Positions 16,847-26,306 of a stretch of 64,000 bases of DNA are shown here, one piece after another. Positions within the stretch are counted from its first letter, which is position 1, and every line of letters begins with the position of its first letter. The DNA lies in contig NZ_FNPW01000010.1 of the NCBI RefSeq assembly GCF_900107395.1, positions 62,001 through 126,000 of the forward strand, read 5' to 3'. This DNA comes from Pseudomonas sp. NFIX28. Lineage in GTDB: Bacteria; Pseudomonadota; Gammaproteobacteria; Pseudomonadales; Pseudomonadaceae. Position numbers and translations under genes: made by a program. The notes under the pieces are model-generated. The model searched no databases. It saw only the letters and a list, made by a program, of their open reading frames with translations, and was not told the DNA's origin.

Positions 16847-17310
16847 CCATTACCCCTTTCCGGTTCGTTCTGGCGGTCTGCCTCACCGCACTGATACCGC
16901 TTTTCTGGTTCGTCCAGGTTGTCCAGGAGCGCGACGACGCCCGGCATGAGCGCGACCTGGCGCAAGACGAGCGGGACGGCCTGCGTGAGGCGGCACGCAT
17001 CAGCGCGGAACGACTGGCCGCCCGTGACGAAATAGACCTCCAACGAACCCAGGAACTGACACATGAACGCAATCAAAACCAGCTGCTGCGGCGTGCTGTT
17101 GATGCTGGCAATCAGCGGTTGCTCGTCAACGCCACCTGCGCAGCCAGCGCAACCGCCACTTCCGGAGCCAGCGGCGTGGCTGATGCAGGATCCGCCGAAC
17201 TCTCTCCAGACGCTCGATCGGATTATTTCACCCTCCGCGATCAGCTCGCCCTCAGCCGGCAAATGATCCTCGGCCTGCAGGACCACGTCCGCCGTGTCTG
17301 CAGGCGCTGA
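16843..17310 (+). CDS. Rz-type inner-membrane spanin (LysB-like)
   Basis: A 155-residue protein with an N-terminal membrane anchor (FVLAVCLTALIPLFWFV) and a long charged coiled coil (QERDDARHERDLAQDERDG). It spans the periplasm with the Rz1 lipoprotein to fuse inner and outer membranes at lysis. It overlaps lysozyme by 4 bases and fully contains the Rz1 gene in another frame. Confidence 0.82.
   Translation: MTITPFRFVLAVCLTALIPLFWFVQVVQERDDARHERDLAQDERDGLREAARISAERLAARDEIDLQRTQELTHERNQNQLLRRAVDAGNQRLLVNATCAASATATSGASGVADAGSAELSPDARSDYFTLRDQLALSRQMILGLQDHVRRVCRR
17063..17266 (+). CDS. Rz1-type outer-membrane spanin lipoprotein, nested in Rz
   Basis: A 67-residue protein with a lipoprotein signal (MNAIKTSCCGVLLMLAISGC; lipobox AISG|C) followed by a Pro-rich stretch (STPPAQPAQPPLPEPAAW), the hallmark of Rz1. 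It is encoded entirely within the Rz gene in the +1 frame relative to Rz, as in lambda and P2 LysC. Confidence 0.8.
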   Translation: MNAIKTSCCGVLLMLAISGCSSTPPAQPAQPPLPEPAAWLMQDPPNSLQTLDRIISPSAISSPSAGK

Positions 17311-17343
17311 TTCACACCTTTCAATCCAATAGGAGCAACACCC

Positions 17344-17631
17344 ATGACCGACCGCACCGAAATCACCCTGACCGTAGGCAACGACGACTTCGACTTTGTC
17401 GTGGGTCCGGCCGTAATGACCAAGTACATCAACAGCCTGACCCCCGCCAACAAGGTAGCCCCGGGCAACAACCTATTGGTCAACACCGTAGTGCCGGCAC
17501 AGAAGGACAAGCTCAAGCCACTGTTGGCCAACCCTATGACCGTGCTGCAGATCGCCGGCGCCCTGGTGGAGGAATACGCCCCGACCGTTGAGGTCACCGT
17601 AAAAAAGCGCTCGGCCACGCTGAACGCCTGA
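17344..17631 (+). CDS. Tail assembly chaperone, short (zero-frame) form
   Basis: A 95-residue protein (MTDRTEITLTVGNDDFDF...) with AGGAG upstream. Position directly before the tape-measure gene and size match the phage tail assembly chaperone that coats the tape measure during assembly. Near the end it carries a classic slippery heptamer, so a second, longer product is expected (next entry). Confidence 0.82.
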   Translation: MTDRTEITLTVGNDDFDFVVGPAVMTKYINSLTPANKVAPGNNLLVNTVVPAQKDKLKPLLANPMTVLQIAGALVEEYAPTVEVTVKKRSATLNA

Positions 17632-17798
17632 CTGAAGACGGCCTGGGCCAGTTACTGGCCCTCGCCGATCGCTGGCTGCCTGGTGCACCGCCTACGGCTG
17701 ACACCCTGGGCACAGCCAAATGGCTGGAGGACGAGCACTGGCGGCGAATGGAAATCGCCATAGCCAACGGCATATCACGAGCATTCAACGGTAACTGA
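17344..17798 (+). CDS. Tail assembly chaperone, long form made by -1 frameshift
   Basis: The zero frame reads GTA AAA AAG at 17599-17607; A AAA AAG (17601-17607) is the canonical -1 slippery heptamer of enterobacterial phages. After a -1 slip the frame continues from 17607 without a stop to TGA 17796-17798, adding about 63 residues (ALGHAERLTEDGLGQLLALA...). The fusion would be about 151 residues, like lambda gpG-T and P2 E+E'. The added part has no start codon or ribosome site of its own, which supports frameshifting. Confidence 0.75.
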
Positions 17799-17803
17799 CA
17801 CCC

Positions 17804-20164
17804 ATGAGCGCGAAAGCATCCAGCCACCTGGACTTTATCCTGAGCCTGACCGACAAGGTCAGCGCGCCCCTGGCCAAAGTTTCCAAGGGCTTCAACGACC
17901 TGGCCGAGCAGGGCGAGAACAACATTAAGCAAATGGGCCTTGGCCTGGGCGGCTTGATTGGTTCGGCCAAAGGCATCACCGAGTCGATGCAGCCTGCGCT
18001 GGAGATGAACCGCGCCCTGGGCGAAGTTCGCTCGCTGGGTGTTGCCGAGGACGCCCTGGACGCGCTCAACAGCAAGTCGCTGGAATTCTCGGTGGCCTAT
18101 GGCGAGAACGCCCAGGAATTCGTCACCTCGGCCTACAAGATCGAGGGCGCGATTAAGGGCCTGGCCGGCTCGCAACTGGCCACCTTTACCAACACCAGCA
18201 GCGTGCTGGCCAAGGCCACCAAGTCCGACAAGGAGGTGATGAGCGAGTACGTCGGCACGCTGTACAACCTGCAGAAACAGCAGGCCGACGCCATGGGTAA
18301 AAGCCAGTGGGTCGAGAAACTGGGCGGGCAAACGGCCCTGGCCGTGCAGCTGTTCCGCACCAGTGGCGAGCAGATGAAAGAGGGCTTCAAGGAGGCCGGC
18401 GCGATCGCTACCGCCGCCGGCGTCGATCTGGCCGAACAGATGGCGGTGATTGGCAGCCTGTCCAGCACCATGGAAGGCGGCGATGCCGGCGGACGCTACA
18501 AAGCGTTTTTCGAGAACATCGAGAACGCATCCGAAAAGCTGGGGATGAAGTTCACCGACACCAACGGCAAGGTCATGCCGATGCTGGACATCCTGGCCAA
18601 GCTGCAGGGCAAGTTCGGTGATCTGCGCGGCGCTGCAGCCAATGCCAAGCTCATGGAGGCCTTCGGTGGTGAAGGCGCCCAGGTAATCGGCGCGCTGGCT
18701 CAGGATACCGACCGACTCAAGAACGGCATAGACAAGCTGGGCAAGGTCCGTGGCCTGGAGCAGGCCGAGAAGATGGCCAAGGCCATGGTGGATCCGTGGC
18801 AGCAGTTCGGCGCCGCTGTGCAAGCACTGCGTATTGCCTTCGGGCAAGCCCTGATCCCGATCCTGCAGCCACTGATGGATCGCCTGGTCGGCATCGGCAA
18901 AACGCTGGTGTACTGGACTCAGTTGTTTCCGAACATCACCCGCGTGATCGGTATCACCGTGCTTTCCGTCCTCGGCATCGTCGCCGCCATGAGCGCGCTT
19001 ACCCTGGTTGTGGGCATCAGCAAGATGGTTTGGATGGCCGCGACCATCGCCTGGAACCTGTTCACCTGGGCAGGCTGGCGCAGCATCGCGATGTTCCTCT
19101 ATCATGCTGTGATGGTGACCGCTTTCGTCGCGGGCCTGGTCCTCATGTACACCGTCATGGGCCTGGTTCGCGTGGCCATGCTGCTTTGGCAGGGCGCTAT
19201 CTGGCTTGTGAACGCGGCCCTGATGGCCAACCCCATCGGCCTGGTCATTGTCGCCATCGTCGCCCTGGTCGCGGCCGTGGTTGCGATCGTTGCCTATTGG
19301 GACGAGTTGACCACCGCGCTGATGAAGACCGCCGCGTTTCAATGGGTCGCTGACCAGGTGCAGGCCCTGGGCGACTGGTTCAGCACCATGGGCGGCTGGA
19401 CAGGCCTCGCCCGGGCCGCGTGGGACGGCATCGTCTCCGTCTTTCAGAAGGCCATCAATGGCCTGATCGAGATGCTGAACAAGATCCCCGGCGTGAACAT
19501 CGAAACCCGGTTCGGCGACCTGCCGCAGCCGCCCGACGTGCCGGAGATCCCCGGCCAGGCCGTCCCGATCGGCGTCACTCCAATGAACCAGCAGGCGCTG
19601 CAGCCTGTGGCGAAAACCTTGCTGCAGGTACAGCCGCCGGCGCCCCTGGTCACGCCCATGGCTCGCTCGATCGTGCCACTGCCCCCGGTGGCCACGCACC
19701 TGGAACAGCCCAAGCCACCTCTGCAGCTGGTCGCACCAATGGCCAACGCGATGTTGCCGCCGGCGGTGGAACGCACAGCCGCCGCCCCAACTGCGCCGGC
19801 GCTGAAACTGGTCTCGCCGGTGGTACAGCCGCTGGCCCAGGCGCCGGCCTCGATGCCGGCCCAACCTGAGCCGATCGGCGCCACGCTCAAGACCCTGGCC
19901 GCGCTGCCTCAGACGCCCGTCAAGGTCGAGGTGGCCGGGCCGGTGGACCAGGTCGAGCGCAACCGCGAACGCCTGACCCAGGCCGCCCCGAGCCTATCGC
20001 CGGCACGCCCTGCAGCAGTGCCCCAGGGCGGACTGCTGAGCAGCATTCAGAGCCATACCCAGAACCAGAACCGAGGCATCCAGGTGCAAAAAGTAGAGAT
20101 CCACACCAGCAAGCCTCTGACCCCGTTGGAGCTGGAAAACATGATCGACATGGCGGTGGGCTGA
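17804..20164 (+). CDS. Tail tape measure protein
   Basis: A 786-residue protein. The N-terminal half is helical (SHLDFILSLTDKVSAPLAKVSKGFNDL), with the TMP-family region EFVTSAYKIEGAIKGLAG. The middle, about residues 375-510, holds several hydrophobic segments. The last third is unusually Pro/Ala-rich with loosely repeated units such as LVTPMA and LVAPMANAM. Tape measure proteins set tail length and help DNA cross the inner membrane. It follows the chaperone pair directly. Confidence 0.88.
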   Translation: MSAKASSHLDFILSLTDKVSAPLAKVSKGFNDLAEQGENNIKQMGLGLGGLIGSAKGITESMQPALEMNRALGEVRSLGVAEDALDALNSKSLEFSVAYGENAQEFVTSAYKIEGAIKGLAGSQLATFTNTSSVLAKATKSDKEVMSEYVGTLYNLQKQQADAMGKSQWVEKLGGQTALAVQLFRTSGEQMKEGFKEAGAIATAAGVDLAEQMAVIGSLSSTMEGGDAGGRYKAFFENIENASEKLGMKFTDTNGKVMPMLDILAKLQGKFGDLRGAAANAKLMEAFGGEGAQVIGALAQDTDRLKNGIDKLGKVRGLEQAEKMAKAMVDPWQQFGAAVQALRIAFGQALIPILQPLMDRLVGIGKTLVYWTQLFPNITRVIGITVLSVLGIVAAMSALTLVVGISKMVWMAATIAWNLFTWAGWRSIAMFLYHAVMVTAFVAGLVLMYTVMGLVRVAMLLWQGAIWLVNAALMANPIGLVIVAIVALVAAVVAIVAYWDELTTALMKTAAFQWVADQVQALGDWFSTMGGWTGLARAAWDGIVSVFQKAINGLIEMLNKIPGVNIETRFGDLPQPPDVPEIPGQAVPIGVTPMNQQALQPVAKTLLQVQPPAPLVTPMARSIVPLPPVATHLEQPKPPLQLVAPMANAMLPPAVERTAAAPTAPALKLVSPVVQPLAQAPASMPAQPEPIGATLKTLAALPQTPVKVEVAGPVDQVERNRERLTQAAPSLSPARPAAVPQGGLLSSIQSHTQNQNRGIQVQKVEIHTSKPLTPLELENMIDMAVG

Positions 20165-20481
20165 TGAGCGATTACATAGACCTGCTGATCGTGGGCAACG
20201 ACCTGGTGCTGGACCCTTCTCGACAGCCGCTGCTGATCGAGGACCGGGCCAGCATCGCCCAGGACATTGCGCACATGATCCGCGAAAGCGGCCTGCTGGT
20301 GACCCTGGTTGCCGAGCGCAGCCGCAACCGCCAGGCCGATTGCATCCTGCAGCTGGAGCTGCTGGTGGAGGCTGACGAACGCCTGGTGCCGGGCACAGCC
20401 AGGATTACCCAGGACAAGCCGGGCCAGTACCTGGTGACCGCCAAGACCCTGAAATATGGCGCTATCGAGGTGTTTTTGTGA
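20164..20481 (+). CDS. Baseplate/tail protein, DUF2590 type
   Basis: A 105-residue protein (MSDYIDLLIVGNDLVLD...; ARITQDKPGQYLVTAKTLK) of the DUF2590 group found before baseplate J in HP1/K139-like phages; it resembles small gpW/gp25-type baseplate wedge proteins. It overlaps the tape-measure end and the J gene start. Confidence 0.78.
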   Translation: MSDYIDLLIVGNDLVLDPSRQPLLIEDRASIAQDIAHMIRESGLLVTLVAERSRNRQADCILQLELLVEADERLVPGTARITQDKPGQYLVTAKTLKYGAIEVFL

Positions 20482-21650
20482 GTAACGTAGATTTTCGCCA
20501 GACGCTGATCGATGCCGGCATACCGACTACCGAGAACGACCTGCGTAAGGCCTGGGAAAAGGAAGTGACCGCCCAGGGCAGCAAGCTGAGCAACACCAGC
20601 GCTTACTCGCCGTTCTGGCGCCTGGTCACCGCCCTGGTGACTAAGCCGGTCATGTGGCTGATCAATTTTGTCAGCGACACCGTCTTGCCCAACTTTTTTG
20701 TAAAGACCGCCGGCGGCCGCTGGCTGGAGATGCTGGCCTGGGCGGTGAACGTCGAGCGCAAGGGTGCGACCAAGACCCGCGGGGCCTTGCTTTTCACCCG
20801 AGAAACCACCGGTGGAGCGCTGGAGATGCCCGCCGGCGTGCTGGTGCAGTCCGCCGCAATCAACGGCCATATCTATCAACTGGTGACCACCGAGGACGCG
20901 GTTTTTGACGACGGCCTACTGCAGCTGTCGGTGCCGGTGGAAGCTCTAGAGGTCGGCAGCGGCTACAACCTGGCGCCCGGGTACTACGCCATTCTGCCGG
21001 AGCCGGTGCCCGGGGTCGCCCAGGTGGTGAACGCTGACGGCTGGATGACGGCACCGGGTGCAGATCCTGAGCCCGATGACCAGCTGCGCCTGCGCACCCG
21101 TAACCAGTTCAGCGCGGTGAATCAGTGGCACACCGACGCCGTATATCGGGCGATGATCTCGGCATTCCCCGGCGTGCGGCCGGATGGTGTGTACTTCTTG
21201 CACGGTGCGCCCCGAGGCCCAGGCAGCGCCAATGCCTATGTGCTGTTCGATGCCGACGTGCCGGCGCAAACGTTCCTGGAACAGATCAACGCCCATGTGC
21301 GCGACGGCGGCAACCATGGCCACGGCGACGATCTGCTGGTCATGGTGATGCCGGAGACACTGCACGCCCTGCGCGTGACCTTCTGGCCACGCCCCAACCT
21401 GACCGCCGAGAAGCGCGACGGCCTGCAGGCGGAAATTACTCTCTTCATCCGTGCTGCGTTCCGCGAGAGCACCGCCAGCGACTACCAACCGACGCTGACC
21501 TACCCGCAGTCGCGCTTCTCTTTCAGTCGCCTTGCTGAGGAACTGCACCAGGCCTTCCCCAGCATCGAGTCGCTGCACTTCGACAATGACGACATCGTTT
21601 CAGAGCTGACTATCCCGCGCATCCAGAGCCTGGAGGTGGTCGCCGCATGA
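20478..21650 (+). CDS. Baseplate assembly protein J
   Basis: A 390-residue wedge protein of the gpJ/gp47 family. The conserved J region covers the middle (RTRNQFSAVNQWHTDAVYR; FPGVRPDGVYFLHGAPRGPGSA). It forms the baseplate periphery with gpI. It overlaps neighbours by 4 bases on both sides. Confidence 0.88.
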   Translation: MSNVDFRQTLIDAGIPTTENDLRKAWEKEVTAQGSKLSNTSAYSPFWRLVTALVTKPVMWLINFVSDTVLPNFFVKTAGGRWLEMLAWAVNVERKGATKTRGALLFTRETTGGALEMPAGVLVQSAAINGHIYQLVTTEDAVFDDGLLQLSVPVEALEVGSGYNLAPGYYAILPEPVPGVAQVVNADGWMTAPGADPEPDDQLRLRTRNQFSAVNQWHTDAVYRAMISAFPGVRPDGVYFLHGAPRGPGSANAYVLFDADVPAQTFLEQINAHVRDGGNHGHGDDLLVMVMPETLHALRVTFWPRPNLTAEKRDGLQAEITLFIRAAFRESTASDYQPTLTYPQSRFSFSRLAEELHQAFPSIESLHFDNDDIVSELTIPRIQSLEVVAA

Positions 21651-22171
21651 TCCGCTTGAGACTGCCGTTTTGGCTCGACGGGCCCGAGCTGGCCAAGCTC
21701 AAGGCCGCCGCGCAGACCTGGTGGGAAAAGATCGAGGGCTGGCTGCAGTGGCCGCTGCTGCAGATGGACGCTGAAACCTGCCATTTGACTGTGCTCGATC
21801 TGCTGGCCTGGCAACGGGATATCAACCGTTTCAAGGACGAGCCTGAGAGCCTTTACCGCCTGCGCGTGAAATTCGCCTTCATCAACGCCGTGGACGCCGG
21901 CAGCACCGCAGGACTCAAACGCATCCTGCACCGCCTCGGCGTGGGTTACGTCGAGATCGAGGAGCGCCTGGAAGGGCGGGATTGGGACGTGGTGCTGCTA
22001 CGCCTCTCCGACTCGCAGTTGTCGGAAAACCCCGAGTTGCTGCGCGTGCTGATCCAGCAATACGGCCGCACCTGCCGCCGCTATGACTTCGTGACCATCA
22101 CCCCTGTGACGCTGCGCATTGTCGCGGCTGACTTCAACGACGACCAGCAGACGCTGGTCGCCAGCTTGTAG
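21647..22171 (+). CDS. Tail protein I, baseplate
   Basis: A 174-residue protein following J, with the P2 gpI-like opening (DLLAWQRDINRFKDEPESLYRLRVKFAFINA). gpI and gpJ together make the wedge that carries tail fibres. The overlap ATGA with J suggests translational coupling. Confidence 0.82.
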   Translation: MIRLRLPFWLDGPELAKLKAAAQTWWEKIEGWLQWPLLQMDAETCHLTVLDLLAWQRDINRFKDEPESLYRLRVKFAFINAVDAGSTAGLKRILHRLGVGYVEIEERLEGRDWDVVLLRLSDSQLSENPELLRVLIQQYGRTCRRYDFVTITPVTLRIVAADFNDDQQTLVASL

Positions 22172-22180
22172 GAGCCCTCT

Positions 22181-24667
22181 GTGGCCAGAATTACCCTTGC
22201 CGGCGAAAGCCTGATTGCCCAGAAACAGGGCACCCAACAAGTCTTGAACGTTGCCCGATTCATCTTTGCCAACGTCCCAGGGCTGGACCCGCAATCGCCG
22301 ATCGATCGGGCGGCGCCCAAACCGCCGGCCAACCAGATCATGCACACCTACACGATCCCGCCAGGAAACAGCGGATACGTGAACCCTAACCAGGTGGTCT
22401 ACAGCTCGATGCTCGGCAGCGATATCGGCGACTTCGACTGGAATTGGCTCGGCCTGGAAACCGCCGAAGACGTGCTGTTCGCCGTGGCCTACGTGCCCCT
22501 GCAGCAGAAGCGGCGCAATATTCCGCCGCTACAGCTGGGCAACAACGTCACGCGCAATATCCTGGTCGAGTTCACCGGCGCCCAGGAACTGACCGGCATC
22601 ACGATTGACGCCAGCACCTGGCAGCATGACTTTACCGTTCGCCTCAAGGGCATAGACGAGCGCGAGCGCCTGAGCAATCGGGACGTGTACGGCCGCGCCT
22701 GCTTCTTCGACAGTGGGCTGCAGCTGGAGAAAGTCGGGCAGGTCTATCGGCTCAAGCCTGGCCAGGCGTATATCGAGGGCGTCCGGGTGTTGCTGCCGGC
22801 GGCGGTGAACATCACCCCGACCAGCCTGCCGAGCACCGCCTGGCTCGACGTTGCCCTACAGCGTCAATCCAACGACGTGGTGGCCAGCTGGCAGGTCGTG
22901 TTCGCGGCCAACAAGGCAGACTACGTGGACAGCGCCGGCGTCCAGCATTACTGCGTGGTCCTGGGCGACCTGACCACCGACGCCATCACCGATCGCCGGA
23001 TAGTGGAGCCGATCAAGGGGCCGCTGCTGCAGCACCTGGCTGCCCGCGTCGGCACTTATCCAGAGCTGCGCGCCCAGGCCACCACCAAGGACGACGTGGA
23101 CCTGGGTAACCTGCCCAACGCCAAGAGCGACGACGCATCGAGCAACAGCAGCGAGATCCTGGCCACGACGAAAGCGGTCAACAGTGTTCAGGTCAATGTC
23201 GCGGCCCTGGTCGATGGAACCATGCCGGCGGGCAAGGCCAAGCAGCTGGCCACCGCCCGCAAGATCGCGATCAGCGGGGCCGGTACAGGGAACACCAGCT
23301 TCGACGGTAGCCAAGACGTGACCCTGGCGCTGACCCTGGCGGACAGCGGCGCGACAACAGGGACGTACACGAAAGTTACGATCGACGCCAAGGGCCTGGT
23401 GACCGCTGGCGGGTCGCTTGCTGCTGCTGATATCCCGAACCTGGCCTGGAGCAAAATCACCACCGGCAAGCCTACGACGCTTGACGGCTACGGCATCACT
23501 GACGCGATCCCGACCGGTTACACCGACAAGCGCCCGCGACTTTATGCGCCGGCAGCGGGTCGGCAATACGACAAGGGCGCGCTGGAAATCCGCGAAGCAA
23601 TGCTAGTTCAGGATGCCCAGAACCATATCGACTACGCCCCGCGCATCATGTTTCATTGGGGGACGGTTACCGCTGGCGACCTGGCGATGGATGCCACCGG
23701 CGCCCTACTTTGGAATGCCAACACCATCTGGCACAGCGCGAACTTCAACCCGGGGTACAAGGCCGACAAGGCCACGACGTTGGCTGGCTACGGCATCACG
23801 GACGGCCTGAAGATCGGCGATTGCGGTCTGGGTTCCAGTGATTCGCAAGTGCCCCCCGCACCCGATGCGTTCAGGCAAAAAGGCGGGTTCAGCACCATCT
23901 ACGATGCGCCCACCAGTTTTGTCGGGCATGCCTCGGTCGTGACCATGCCCTACGTGGGTGGTGATTATTGCGGGCAAATCGCGATGCAGCAGGGGGTACC
24001 GGTACCGAAGATCTTTGCACGCTCAGTCGCGGAAGTAGGCAAGTGGACGCCAACCGTCCAGCTGTGGCACTCCGGCAATCTGGAACCGAATGACATTGTT
24101 CCCGCTGGAACGCTGGTCCAGTCCTTCTGCCGAACCGTACCCACCGGCACCTTGCGTTGTAACGGAGCGGCAGTGAGCCGGACCACCTTTGCAGCTCTGT
24201 TCGCAACGATCGGCACGCTGTACGGCGCAGGTGATGGGGCCACGACCTTCAACCTCCCAGACACACGAGGGCTGTTCATCCGGGACGTTGACGACGGCCG
24301 TGGATTTGACGCCGGCCGGGGTCAAGGAACTTTTCAGGACAGCCAGAACCGGTGGCACGCGCATGCCGCCTCGGCAAGCGAAGCGGGCTGGCACTACCAC
24401 CCAGGCAGTTATGTCGCCGAAGCGGGTGCACACGTCCACACCGCGCCGCGAGCGCAGAACAACAACGTCGGCGGCGGCAGCCCCAACTTCACCACAGCAA
24501 ATTATGAGGCCGGCACCACAGCGGCTACCCACGCTGCCGGTGCGCATACCCACGGGCTGGGAATCGTAGGAGATGGCGCGCACACCCACGCGATAGCTAT
24601 CGCCGGTGACGGCAGCCATGAATCGCGGCCTGTAAACATGGCCTTGTACTCCTTCATCAAATACTGA
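22181..24667 (+). CDS. Tail fibre / tail-collar protein
   Basis: An 828-residue protein starting GTG with GGAG upstream. The first about 150 residues (ARITLAGESLIAQKQGTQQV) are the baseplate-binding tail-collar fibre N-terminus. Fibre repeats TTLDGYGITD and TTLAGYGITD appear in the shaft. The C-terminal end has the collar domain (GTLRCNGAAVSRTTFAALF; FNLPDTRGLFIR) and several HxH motifs (HAHA, HYH, HVH, HTH) that bind metal in related fibre tips. It determines host-receptor recognition. Confidence 0.9.
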   Translation: MARITLAGESLIAQKQGTQQVLNVARFIFANVPGLDPQSPIDRAAPKPPANQIMHTYTIPPGNSGYVNPNQVVYSSMLGSDIGDFDWNWLGLETAEDVLFAVAYVPLQQKRRNIPPLQLGNNVTRNILVEFTGAQELTGITIDASTWQHDFTVRLKGIDERERLSNRDVYGRACFFDSGLQLEKVGQVYRLKPGQAYIEGVRVLLPAAVNITPTSLPSTAWLDVALQRQSNDVVASWQVVFAANKADYVDSAGVQHYCVVLGDLTTDAITDRRIVEPIKGPLLQHLAARVGTYPELRAQATTKDDVDLGNLPNAKSDDASSNSSEILATTKAVNSVQVNVAALVDGTMPAGKAKQLATARKIAISGAGTGNTSFDGSQDVTLALTLADSGATTGTYTKVTIDAKGLVTAGGSLAAADIPNLAWSKITTGKPTTLDGYGITDAIPTGYTDKRPRLYAPAAGRQYDKGALEIREAMLVQDAQNHIDYAPRIMFHWGTVTAGDLAMDATGALLWNANTIWHSANFNPGYKADKATTLAGYGITDGLKIGDCGLGSSDSQVPPAPDAFRQKGGFSTIYDAPTSFVGHASVVTMPYVGGDYCGQIAMQQGVPVPKIFARSVAEVGKWTPTVQLWHSGNLEPNDIVPAGTLVQSFCRTVPTGTLRCNGAAVSRTTFAALFATIGTLYGAGDGATTFNLPDTRGLFIRDVDDGRGFDAGRGQGTFQDSQNRWHAHAASASEAGWHYHPGSYVAEAGAHVHTAPRAQNNNVGGGSPNFTTANYEAGTTAATHAAGAHTHGLGIVGDGAHTHAIAIAGDGSHESRPVNMALYSFIKY

Positions 24668-24675
24668 GGTGCCCG

Positions 24676-25386
24676 ATGGCAAAAACAAAGACGGTCTATC
24701 AAACCTCCCCATTGGGTCTATTCACCAGCATTAGCGAGGCCGACGAGTCGCCGCTGGAACCTGGGGTGTTTTTGATCCCTGCTGGCTGCGTAGAAACACC
24801 ACCGCCACTGATCCCCGAGAATAAGGCTGCCCACTGGAACGGTCAGGCCTGGAGCTTGGTGGACTACTACCAGGGGCTAGTGGTCTACAGCATCACCACC
24901 GGCGAGCCACGAACGCTGAATGGTATAGAGCCGATTCCATCGGGCTACACGACAAAAAAACCCGGCCCCGACCAGGTCTGGAAAAACGGCGAGTGGGTGG
25001 ACGATATTGGCGCGGTTCTGGATTCGCTCTACAGGCAGAAACTGCAGGCGATCAATAGCGGCTGCAGCCAGTACATCAAGAGCGGTTTTACTTCCAGCGC
25101 CCTGGGCGCGCCGTACCGCTACAGCAGTGCAATGGACGACCAGTTGAACCTTACCAGCCTGATTATCAGCGGCCTGGACTCCGAATACGCCTGTCTCGAC
25201 GTTGACCAGGTGCGCGAATTCCGGCCGCACACGGCCCAGCAACTGCGCGAGGTCGGCCAGGACCAGGTGCGCTTTAAACAGGCCGCCCTGCAGCACGCCA
25301 ACGACTTGAAACAGGCGCTGGAAATCGCTCTGAAAGATAAGAAATTGAAGGCCATGCAGGCGATCGAATGGACGCCGCCGGCATGA
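24676..25386 (+). CDS. Tail fibre assembly-type protein, DUF4376-like
   Basis: A 236-residue protein immediately downstream of the fibre gene. The N-terminal half has short Pro-rich strands (ISEADESPLEPGVFLIP; GLVVYSITTGEPRT) as in fibre tip/chaperone proteins; the C-terminal half, from RQKLQAINSGCSQYIKSGF, matches the DUF4376 helical domain. It probably chaperones or decorates the fibre. Confidence 0.72.
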   Translation: MAKTKTVYQTSPLGLFTSISEADESPLEPGVFLIPAGCVETPPPLIPENKAAHWNGQAWSLVDYYQGLVVYSITTGEPRTLNGIEPIPSGYTTKKPGPDQVWKNGEWVDDIGAVLDSLYRQKLQAINSGCSQYIKSGFTSSALGAPYRYSSAMDDQLNLTSLIISGLDSEYACLDVDQVREFRPHTAQQLREVGQDQVRFKQAALQHANDLKQALEIALKDKKLKAMQAIEWTPPA

Positions 25387-26306
25387 CCTGGCCAGCCGTA
25401 TCGATGCGCTGGCCCGAGCAGGCCACGCAATGGATGGGGCAGTTGTCCGCCGCCCAGGATCTGGCCGGTAGCGAGCTGGCCAGCACTGGTCTACGCCTGG
25501 CCGGTCTGCAGGGCCTGGCCAGCACCAACCCCGGGCCGGTGGGCAACGCCGCCCAAGGCGCGATCGCCGCCGGACGTGCTGCGCTGTCCGAACAGATGGG
25601 CGAGGCGCCGGCCTGCCTGGTAGTCACTCCTTTCCAAAGTGGAGTTGGCCAGGGTCGCGGCTACCAGCGTTTTCTGTCCGCGCCCAATTTGCTGCAGCAG
25701 CTGGGCAACAAACTGGTGGACGCGAGCGACCCCGGCCGGCCCGCCCAGGAACAGTACGCCTTGTGCCTGCTGTTCCTGGCCACGCGCTTCGACCAGCTCG
25801 CCGCGAGCCTGGCACGCTTCAATGCGCTGCTACCGATGCCGGACCTGGTGCGAACCGAGCGCCGCGCCCGTCACCTGTCGAAGCTGGAGGCTGAAAAGTG
25901 GGAGATCTCGACCCCAGGCACGCTGCCGCGCTGGCAGGCGCTGCCCCTGGAGCGCTGCACCGTGTTGAAAGCTGCTCAGCAGTCCATGGCCGGCCAGCTC
26001 GCCGTGCTTGAGAGCTACGCGGCCGATGGGTCACCGATGGGCGATCTGGCCGCGCTGGCCAGCCGTAAGACCGCACAGCAGAAGGGCCGCGATCAGCAGC
26101 TGAACGACCTGAAAGCCCTACTCACCGGCGGCAGCAGCGACAGCAGCATGCGTGCCCGCCTGATCGGTCCAGGGAATGCGGCCGAGCTGCGCCGCAGGCT
26201 TCTGGAGGGAGAGCCGCCCGGGCATGAATGGGTATTGAGTGCCGGCGCGCTGCTGGTGGGCTCTGAAAAGGGCCTGAGCTTCGTTCGTGAATTGGTGGGT
26301 CTATGA
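25383..26306 (+). CDS. Hypothetical phage tail-region protein
   Basis: A 307-residue protein whose ATG overlaps the previous stop (ATGA). It is Ala/Leu-rich and helical, with no membrane segment or motif that I recognise. Its place between fibre and hub genes, with 4-base overlaps on both sides, implies a virion or assembly role. Similar genes occupy this slot in HP1-like phages. Confidence 0.65.
   Translation: MTWPAVSMRWPEQATQWMGQLSAAQDLAGSELASTGLRLAGLQGLASTNPGPVGNAAQGAIAAGRAALSEQMGEAPACLVVTPFQSGVGQGRGYQRFLSAPNLLQQLGNKLVDASDPGRPAQEQYALCLLFLATRFDQLAASLARFNALLPMPDLVRTERRARHLSKLEAEKWEISTPGTLPRWQALPLERCTVLKAAQQSMAGQLAVLESYAADGSPMGDLAALASRKTAQQKGRDQQLNDLKALLTGGSSDSSMRARLIGPGNAAELRRRLLEGEPPGHEWVLSAGALLVGSEKGLSFVRELVGL

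Noticed and set aside
17594..19864. 756-codon minus-strand frame
   Set aside because: Antisense shadow of the tape measure; His/Gln/Gly-rich artefact.
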